Shown piece by piece: positions 7,809 to 11,601 of a stretch of 11,601 nucleotides of DNA (position 1 is its first letter; each line of letters opens with the position of its first letter). The stretch is taken from the NCBI GenBank assembly GCA_021779005.1, contig JAJYBN010000014.1, positions 1 to 11,601 on the forward strand, given 5' to 3'. This stretch comes from Pseudomonadota bacterium (lineage in GTDB: Bacteria; Pseudomonadota; Gammaproteobacteria; Natronospirales; REEB76). The notes beneath the pieces were generated by a model. It was given only the letters and a program-made list of their open reading frames with translations. It made no database searches and was not told the DNA's origin. Position numbers and translations under genes: made by a program.

Positions 7809-8529
7809 GGCGCATGGCTTCCTGATTGCCGACCTTAGCCACATTGTCGGTATCGCTCAACACCTGACCATCCATCAGGCGTACCACGCGCCGGCAATGG
7901 TTGGCGATGTTCTGGTCATGGGTCACTATGATGATGGTGTGGCCGTTTTTATGCAGATTATCGAACATGGCCATCACGTCACGGCCGGTACTGGAATCCA
8001 GATTGCCGGTCGGTTCATCCGCCAGCAGGATAGAAGGTTTGCCCACCAGCGCGCGCGCGATGGCCACGCGTTGCCGTTGGCCGCCGGACAGCTGGTTGGG
8101 CAGATGGTGCAAGCGGTCGCCTAGCCCAACGTTTTGCAAAGTCTCCGTGGCCATGTGCTTGCGTTCACTCAAGGGGATGCCACGGTAAATGAGTGGCTGC
8201 ATGACATTACGCAGGGCATCGGCACGGCCCAGGAGATTGAAGTTCTGGAAGATGAAACCAATCTCGCGGTTACGGATACGGGCGAGGGCGTTGTCATCCA
8301 GATCCGCCACCGGTGTATCGTTCAGGATGTAACTACCGCTGCTGGGCTTGTCGAGACAGCCGACGATGTTCATGAGCGTTGTTTTACCCGAACCGGAAGG
8401 GCCGATGAAGGCCACATATTCGTTGCGGTAGATGGTGAGATTTACATCCTTGAGTGCATCCAGGGTCGCCTCACCCATCACGTACCTCTTGCTGACGTGC
8501 TGCAGCTCCAGTAAGGATTCGCGGCTCAT
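7801..8529 (-). CDS. ABC transporter ATP-binding protein, MacB/LolD/YknY type
   Basis: The 242-residue cytoplasmic ATPase has all nucleotide-binding motifs: Walker [10 protein letters not shown] (43-51), Q-loop Gln95 in IFQNFNLL, signature [15 protein letters not shown] (147-161), Walker [15 protein letters not shown] (166-179) and the switch His204 in VTHD. The [10 protein letters not shown] stretch (115-124) and length are typical of the MacB/LolD/FtsE-like subfamily, which partners with FtsX-type permeases rather than channel-forming exporters. It has no fused membrane domain, so it resembles Bacillus YknY or LolD in layout more than E. coli MacB. Its ATG (8529) overlaps the adaptor stop as ATGA, and its end overlaps the first permease, so adaptor, ATPase and permease are probably translated in a coupled way. 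One ATPase gene serves two permease genes. Confidence 0.95.
   Translation of the reverse strand: MSRESLLELQHVSKRYVMGEATLDALKDVNLTIYRNEYVAFIGPSGSGKTTLMNIVGCLDKPSSGSYILNDTPVADLDDNALARIRNREIGFIFQNFNLLGRADALRNVMQPLIYRGIPLSERKHMATETLQNVGLGDRLHHLPNQLSGGQRQRVAIARALVGKPSILLADEPTGNLDSSTGRDVMAMFDNLHKNGHTIIIVTHDQNIANHCRRVVRLMDGQVLSDTDNVAKVGNQEAMRRV
7818..7823 (-). promoter_or_regulatory. Ribosome binding site supporting the GTG start of the first permease
   Basis: The - strand reads AGGAAG nine bases before the GTG at 7808. It lies inside the last codons of the ATPase gene, as expected for overlapping genes in an operon, and favours 7808 over the in-frame ATG at 7844. Confidence 0.55.
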
Positions 8530-9761
8530 GTGCTGCTCTTGGCCTGTTTGTCGTGCTCCTCCGGCAGCACCGAGACCGAACCACCATCGCTCAGGGCGTG
8601 CAGGGTCGTATAGGGACCGGTAATCACAGTTTCGCCCGCCTTGAGTCCTGAGAGGATCTCCTGATAGGTATCGCTGGAAACGCCGGTCGTCACATCGACC
8701 TTGCGCGCCTTGCCATCGCGCATCACATACACGTAGGCACCGGAAGTGGGCTCGAGGCTTTTGGAATTGGGATTGTTCTCATAGAGCACCGCTTGCAGGG
8801 GCACTGCGATGGCGTTGGGAGTGCTCTGGGTAAAGATTTCCGCGCGGCAACTCATGCCGGGGCGCACGCGCGGCAGTTTCTCGTCCGTGAGGCCGATCTT
8901 CACTTCAAACGTTACACCTTGCTGGGCAGTCGGGATCGAACAGGCAGTGCTGTTATCGGTCACGGAAGCTGCGATGAACTGCACCTTGCCGTGAAAGGTG
9001 TCATTGGGGTAGGACACGGCGTTGATATTGGCATCCTGGTTGAGTTTCAGGTTGGCGATGTCAGCCTCATCCACCTGTACGTCAGCCTGTACCTCGCTGG
9101 GATCGGCAATCTCCATGAGTGTCGAGCCGGGGATGTTGGTGCCGGTGATCACGGTTTCTCCCACCTTGACCGGCAGGCTGGTGACCATCCCATTGATAGG
9201 CGAGCGGATCACGGTTTTGGAGAGATTCTGCTGCGCCGAGCTGAGCTGCGCCTGAGAAATGGCCAGCGCCTGTTTCAGAGAATTGAGTTGCTCCTTGGCG
9301 ATCTCCAGCTGGCTGCCCAACTGGTCGAAGGTATTGGCATCCACCAGGTGCTGCTTGAAGAGCGCCTGCTGGCGGTCATACTGCAATTGCAGGTTGGAGA
9401 TGGAGAGTTTCTGGCTCTGGATGGCAATCTGCGCCTGCTGCACACCGGCCTGGGCCTGGTCCACCGCTGCCACATACAGTTGCGGATCGAGGCGCAGCAC
9501 CACTTGGCCGGCCTTGACCATCTGGCCTTCCACTACCGGGATCTCGCTGATCTTGCCGATGACCTCCGGTTTCAGTTCCACCGGATTGATGTAGATGAGC
9601 TGCCCCGAAGCTAGGATGGAGCTCTTGATGGTACGGGCTTCGACCTTGGCTACGTTGACTTTCTGGGTATCCCCGCTGCCGGCAAAACGGCTGATTATGA
9701 CCAGAAGGATGACTCCGGCGACGATGGCCAGGGCGATCCACAGCTTGCGTTTCTGCCGCAT
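8526..9761 (-). CDS. MacA/HlyD-family periplasmic adaptor of an ABC exporter
   Basis: The 411-residue adaptor has a short cytoplasmic start (RQKRK), an N-terminal TM anchor (about 7-25), then the periplasmic modules: a beta-barrel strand and first lipoyl half ([28 protein letters not shown], about 65-92, in pieces), an alpha-helical hairpin (about 93-182), the second lipoyl half ([20 protein letters not shown]) and a beta-barrel plus membrane-proximal domain to about 400. The hairpin tip carries R130-x3-L134-x6-D141, matching the Arg-Leu-Ser motif by which such adaptors contact TolC, but with Asp in place of Ser. Two cysteines (274, 305) could form a periplasmic disulfide. A tripartite pump with an outer membrane channel encoded elsewhere is therefore likely. 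ATG at 9761 has AGGGAG six bases upstream and its own promoter. Its stop overlaps the ATPase start. Confidence 0.93.
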   Translation of the reverse strand: MRQKRKLWIALAIVAGVILLVIISRFAGSGDTQKVNVAKVEARTIKSSILASGQLIYINPVELKPEVIGKISEIPVVEGQMVKAGQVVLRLDPQLYVAAVDQAQAGVQQAQIAIQSQKLSISNLQLQYDRQQALFKQHLVDANTFDQLGSQLEIAKEQLNSLKQALAISQAQLSSAQQNLSKTVIRSPINGMVTSLPVKVGETVITGTNIPGSTLMEIADPSEVQADVQVDEADIANLKLNQDANINAVSYPNDTFHGKVQFIAASVTDNSTACSIPTAQQGVTFEVKIGLTDEKLPRVRPGMSCRAEIFTQSTPNAIAVPLQAVLYENNPNSKSLEPTSGAYVYVMRDGKARKVDVTTGVSSDTYQEILSGLKAGETVITGPYTTLHALSDGGSVSVLPEEHDKQAKSST

Positions 9762-9767
9762 GGCAGT

Positions 9768-9773
9768 CTCCCT
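9768..9773 (-). promoter_or_regulatory. Ribosome binding site of the adaptor gene
   Basis: The - strand reads AGGGAG, six bases before the ATG at 9761. This is a strong site at normal spacing, placed in a short leader of roughly 25 bases after the promoter at 9794-9821. Confidence 0.65.
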
Positions 9774-9793
9774 ATGTTGCAGTGTTGTATCCT

Positions 9794-9821
9794 AGTATAA
9801 CACCGAGTATTTGAGTTGCAA
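9794..9821 (-). promoter_or_regulatory. Sigma70-type promoter with extended -10 for the exporter operon
   Basis: On the - strand, TTGCAA (9821-9816) and TATACT (9799-9794) are separated by 16 bases. A TG one base before the -10 makes it an extended -10. Transcription would start near 9787, giving a leader of about 25 bases before the adaptor ATG with its AGGGAG site. The match is the best promoter in the window. It means that adaptor, ATPase, permeases and probably ugpQ-glpD-kinase can be expressed independently of the Yip1 gene. Confidence 0.7.
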
Positions 9822-9873
9822 GCCTTAGAACCCGGCCACATGGACAATCCCGAATAGGTGAGGTTCCCGTCCG

Positions 9874-10572
9874 CTAGGCGAGTTTCACGATTAGGATCAA
9901 GGCGTAGATGATGACCCACGGGGCCAGGACGATGACCACCGATTTAGCCAGGCTCTGCTTGGTCCATTGGGCAAACCCCACACACATCAGGCCCAATACC
10001 CAGAACGTGGTCAGATGCACGCTGGACGCTACGCCCATCAGTGGGTGGCTCATGGGCAGGTGAAACAGCAGGGTATTCAGCGACGTGATATCCACCGCAT
10101 AGAAGCTGGTCTGGGAACTGGCGAAAAAATAGGCGATGGCGGCCGCGATGTAGGCCAGTACGTTGGGAAAAGTGGTCCAGGCGGCAAAGTTGAACCATCG
10201 GCCATAGGACTGCTCTTCATAGCCGCCGATCTTGCTGACCATGAAGAAATACAGCGCTTGCAGCAGCGAGATGACGACGATACCCAGGGTTCCGCCGATG
10301 ATCCCGAAGATGAGGAAATACTTGCGGCTGAAGGTCTGGCGAATCTGATCCAGTTGCTCGCCGCTGTATTTATCCCCCATGGCGGCGATCATTTGGTTGG
10401 CCAGCCAACCGATGTCGACCGTGGAAAAATACCAGACGTTGTAGGCAACGATAACGATGATGGTGATGATGATTGGATACAGCCACCATGCAATGTGCGG
10501 GCGGATATCCTGTAAAGCCTTTTTGGGTTCGACGAAGATATTGCCGAGACAGGCGAGTGCGGAGTTGCTCAT
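9874..10572 (-). CDS. Yip1-family integral membrane protein
   Basis: The 232-residue protein has five predicted TM segments (about 31-49, 86-112, 131-151, 183-203, 210-229). The cytoplasmic N-terminus carries FVEPKKALQDIRP (13-25), the usual lead-in of bacterial Yip1-domain proteins, and SYGRWFNFAAWTTFPNVL (122-139) sits before TM3. There is no signal peptide or catalytic motif. In Bacillus subtilis a Yip1-family protein, YknW, is encoded with and assembles with the YknXYZ exporter; here the same neighbours (adaptor, ATPase, FtsX-type permease) follow directly, so a helper role in assembling or modulating the exporter is the best inference. ATG at 10572 has AGGTG five bases upstream. The gap to the adaptor is 112 bases and contains a separate promoter, with no clear terminator, so read-through is possible. 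Confidence 0.85.
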   Translation of the reverse strand: MSNSALACLGNIFVEPKKALQDIRPHIAWWLYPIIITIIVIVAYNVWYFSTVDIGWLANQMIAAMGDKYSGEQLDQIRQTFSRKYFLIFGIIGGTLGIVVISLLQALYFFMVSKIGGYEEQSYGRWFNFAAWTTFPNVLAYIAAAIAYFFASSQTSFYAVDITSLNTLLFHLPMSHPLMGVASSVHLTTFWVLGLMCVGFAQWTKQSLAKSVVIVLAPWVIIYALILIVKLA

Positions 10573-10629
10573 AATTGCACCTGGGTGATTGTGGGTTGGC
10601 GACTGGTTTGTCGCGGTTCACATCTAAAA

Positions 10630-10643
10630 ACGTCCATGTACGT
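10630..10643. promoter_or_regulatory. Imperfect palindrome, candidate operator before the Yip1 gene
   Basis: ACGTCCATGTACGT is symmetric at 12 of 14 positions (ACGTnCATGnACGT). It abuts the weak -10 candidate at 10644-10649 and would cover the transcription start, as a repressor site would. No regulator gene is in the window. Confidence 0.3.
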
Positions 10644-10670
10644 GTCATAAGGCCATAAAGAAACCGTCAA
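10644..10670 (-). promoter_or_regulatory. Weak promoter candidate for the Yip1 gene
   Basis: On the - strand, TTGACG (10670-10665) is followed after 15 bases by TATGAC (10649-10644). The -35 matches at five of six positions and the -10 at four of six, but the spacing is short. It lies about 70 bases before the ATG at 10572. No better pair was seen between the upstream terminator and the gene. Confidence 0.35.
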
Positions 10671-10778
10671 GCCTGACATGCATGACTGAAGGGTATCTTA
10701 ATCGAGATTTTGTGCTGGTGAAATGTGGACGACAGCGATGTGTGCCTGCCATCGTATTCAGCAGGCAATTAAGGCAGG

Positions 10779-10821
10779 AAAAAATCACACGCCCCTGGCC
10801 GATTAAGGACAGGGGCGTGTG
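10779..10821 (-). terminator. Intrinsic terminator of the RRM protein gene
   Basis: Read on the - strand, CACACGCCCCTG and CAGGGGCGTGTG form a perfect 12-bp stem (10821-10810 with 10797-10786) around a 12-base loop, followed by ATTTTTT. It starts 20 bases after the RRM gene stop. On the + strand there is no T-run, so it works in one direction only and insulates the Yip1/exporter genes from the RRM gene. Confidence 0.93.
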
Positions 10822-10840
10822 GGTTACAGAAGCTGGGAAA

Positions 10841-11128
10841 TTACCAGCGACCGCCGCGGCCGCCACCAGCGCCGCCTTGGCGTGGCTGCCGTTCCTGCGC
10901 TTCGTTCACGCGCAGCGGACGACCGCCCATATCCTTGCCGTTAAGCTCCTGGATGGCTTTTTGAGCCGCACCCTGATCCATCTCCACGAAAGCGAAGCCG
11001 CGTGGGCGGCCAGTCTCGCGGTCAGCGATCAGTTTCACCGAATGTACGGTGCCGAACGACTCGAACTTTGCACGCACTTCCTCTTCGGAAGCGGTAAAGG
11101 GCAAATTACCTACATAGATTGACGTCAT
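10841..11128 (-). CDS. Small RNA-binding protein with one RRM domain and Gly/Arg-rich tail
   Basis: The 95-residue protein is nearly all RRM: RNP2 is IYVGNL (4-9), RNP1 is RGFAFVEM (43-50) with the aromatic residues that stack on RNA bases, and the fold closes with RPLRVNEA (70-77). A short Gly/Arg-rich tail (about 84-95, GGAGGGRGGRW) ends the protein, typical of bacterial single-RRM proteins. Such proteins bind single-stranded RNA in the cytoplasm and several are cold-induced, though the role here is not known. ATG at 11128 is chosen because MTSIYVGNL is the standard beginning; the ribosome site is weak (a GAG four bases or so upstream). It is monocistronic, with a strong terminator, and is divergent from typA across a long structured gap. 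Confidence 0.93.
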   Translation of the reverse strand: MTSIYVGNLPFTASEEEVRAKFESFGTVHSVKLIADRETGRPRGFAFVEMDQGAAQKAIQELNGKDMGGRPLRVNEAQERQPRQGGAGGGRGGRW

Positions 11129-11329
11129 ACTCGTTATTCACTCTGCTGTAACTGATGAAAACCACGGTCGACGGAGTTGAGTCCGGTGGCCGTGATACTG
11201 CCTGACGGCTTGTACACCTGTTTGCGACATCCCCATCCATCCGAAAGAGCGGTGGGGGCGACACATCCAGGCGGCAGCCGCCTTATTGTTCGTTACATGG
11301 TCACTCGATGCGGCGAGCCGGGTGGATAC

Positions 11330-11397
11330 CCCAAACAACGTCGGCAGGGTTGTGACAGGTCCCGAACGGGGGCAAAAGCTTACGCCTGTTGTTTGGG
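11330..11397. repeat. Nested inverted repeat, possible structured RNA or leader element
   Basis: CCCAAACAAC (11330-11339) and GTTGTTTGGG (11388-11397) are perfect 10-base inverted arms 48 bases apart. Inside them ACAGG (11355-11359) pairs with CCTGT (11385-11389), sharing two bases with the outer arm, and CCCGAACGGG (11361-11370) forms a small inner hairpin. No T-run follows on either strand, so it is not a simple terminator. No known RNA family was recognised. Confidence 0.5.
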
Positions 11398-11443
11398 CCT
11401 GTCCAATGCAAAACACTGGCATAAAACCCAAGTAAAACATCAC

Positions 11444-11455
11444 CCTGCGCGCAGG
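11444..11455. promoter_or_regulatory. Perfect 12-base palindrome at the typA -35 position
   Basis: CCTGCGCGCAGG is its own reverse complement. It ends 18 bases before the TATAAT at 11474 and so overlaps the place where a -35 element would sit, which itself has no good consensus. It is a candidate operator or activator site. Confidence 0.35.
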
Positions 11456-11467
11456 AAGCCTGTCAGT

Positions 11468-11479
11468 TTGACGTATAAT
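11468..11479 (+). promoter_or_regulatory. Promoter -10 region for typA
   Basis: A perfect TATAAT lies at 11474-11479 and is immediately preceded by TTGACG (11468-11473), which resembles a -35 but is far too close to act with this -10. Correctly spaced -35 sequence is poor. Transcription would start near 11486, leaving a pyrimidine-rich leader of about 23 bases before the GTG at 11509. Confidence 0.55.
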
Positions 11480-11508
11480 GCCCGGCTGTTTCCGCCGGTT
11501 TCCTTCCA

Positions 11509-11601
11509 GTGATCGAAAAACTCCGCAATATCGCCATCATCGCCCATGTCGACCATGGCAAGACCACGCTCGTGGACCAGCTGCTGCGCCAGTCCGGCAC
11601 C
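11509..11601 (+). CDS. typA: Translational GTPase BipA/TypA, N-terminal fragment (3' end outside window)
   Basis: The first 31 residues are present. From the GTG start they read (M)[20 protein letters not shown] and then [19 protein letters not shown] is the G1/P-loop of translation-factor GTPases, and IEKLRN before it is the standard BipA/TypA start, which separates it from EF-G, LepA and EF-Tu. BipA binds the ribosome and supports ribosome assembly and stress or cold adaptation in the family. The GTG start is fixed by homology: no in-frame start lies between it and the promoter. The leader lacks a purine-rich ribosome site, reading CCGGTTTCCTTCCA before the start, which is unusual. The rest of the gene (family length about 600 residues) lies beyond the window. 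Confidence 0.93.
   Translation, partial: MIEKLRNIAIIAHVDHGKTTLVDQLLRQSGT

Larger units (their letters stand above)
11129..11508. other. Divergent intergenic region with several potential RNA or DNA structures
   Basis: No gene is supported in these 380 bases between the RRM gene (-) and typA (+). It holds several inverted repeats: GCCGT/ACGGC around 11190-11210, a 6-bp stem AGGCGG/CCGCCT at 11269-11283, the nested element at 11330-11397, and the palindrome at 11444-11455. The typA -10 is at 11474-11479. No convincing promoter for the RRM gene was found, so its leader may be long; much of the region could be transcribed as that leader. Confidence 0.5.

Noticed and set aside
7809..7844. Start of the first permease at the ATG at 7844
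   Set aside because: The 12 extra residues do not match the paralogue, whereas the GTG at 7808 begins exactly where it does and has AGGAAG upstream.
8793..9614. Long + strand open frame (273 codons) opposite the adaptor gene
   Set aside because: It is rich in His, Leu and Asp as a mirror of the adaptor codons, has no domain, and the opposite strand holds a clear MacA-type protein with promoter and ribosome site.
10744..10766. Hairpin GCCTGC/GCAGGC as a second terminator
   Set aside because: It has a 6-bp stem with an 11-base loop and no T-run on either strand; the strong terminator at 10779-10821 is enough.
11269..11283. Hairpin AGGCGG/CCGCCT as a terminator
   Set aside because: The stem is only six pairs and the following sequence (TATTGTTCG on the + strand) is not a proper T-tract.
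11330..11397. Possible 4.5S, 6S or RNase P RNA
   Set aside because: None of the conserved sequence blocks of these RNAs is present; only the fold potential is notable.
11177..11512. + strand open frame across the intergenic region into the typA start
   Set aside because: It runs through the typA promoter and structured repeats, has no recognisable domain and overlaps the typA start in a different frame.

Overview
The window looks like an ordinary gammaproteobacterial chromosome segment. This rests on a FadH-type 2,4-dienoyl-CoA reductase, a BipA/TypA start that reads like gammaproteobacterial versions, a lipoprotein with an outer-membrane-type sorting signal, and Gram-negative MacA/MacB-like export parts. 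Base composition is moderately GC-rich, and GTG and TTG starts are common (typA, first permease, ugpQ, glpD, kinase). The genus cannot be named from the sequence. No phage, IS, CRISPR, tRNA or rRNA signature was seen.

Layout. On the + strand, 1-905 holds the C-terminal part of fadH, followed at 1036-1833 by a lipoprotein of unknown function. A convergent gap of 80 bases follows. From 10572 down to 1914 all genes lie on the - strand: a five-TM Yip1-family membrane protein (9874-10572); a MacA/HlyD-type adaptor with its own good sigma70 promoter (8526-9761); a MacB/LolD-type ATPase (7801-8529); two tandem paralogous FtsX/MacB-type permeases (6579-7808 and 5335-6561); then a glycerophosphodiester phosphodiesterase (ugpQ, 4561-5307), a short glycerol-3-phosphate dehydrogenase (glpD, 3392-4564) and an FGGY kinase resembling glycerol kinase (1914-3371). 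From the adaptor on, spacings are 27 bp or less, with several stop/start overlaps, so the adaptor-to-kinase stretch reads as one transcription unit. Upstream on the - strand, 10841-11128 encodes a small RRM protein with a near-perfect intrinsic terminator. Divergent from it, on the + strand, typA begins at 11509 and runs off the window.

How the genes fit together. Yip1 protein, adaptor, ATPase and permease repeat the component set of the Bacillus YknWXYZ exporter, here in a Gram-negative setting and with the permease duplicated, which could allow a heterodimeric membrane part. The last three genes form a salvage route: glycerophosphodiester to glycerol-3-phosphate (UgpQ), then to dihydroxyacetone phosphate (GlpD), plus a sugar/polyol kinase that may or may not use glycerol. 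Whether exporter and lipid-headgroup salvage are linked functionally or only by transcription cannot be decided here. The oddities are the duplicated permease, the altered substrate-pocket residues of the kinase, the missing GlpD C-terminal domain, and a structured 380-base intergenic region in front of typA.
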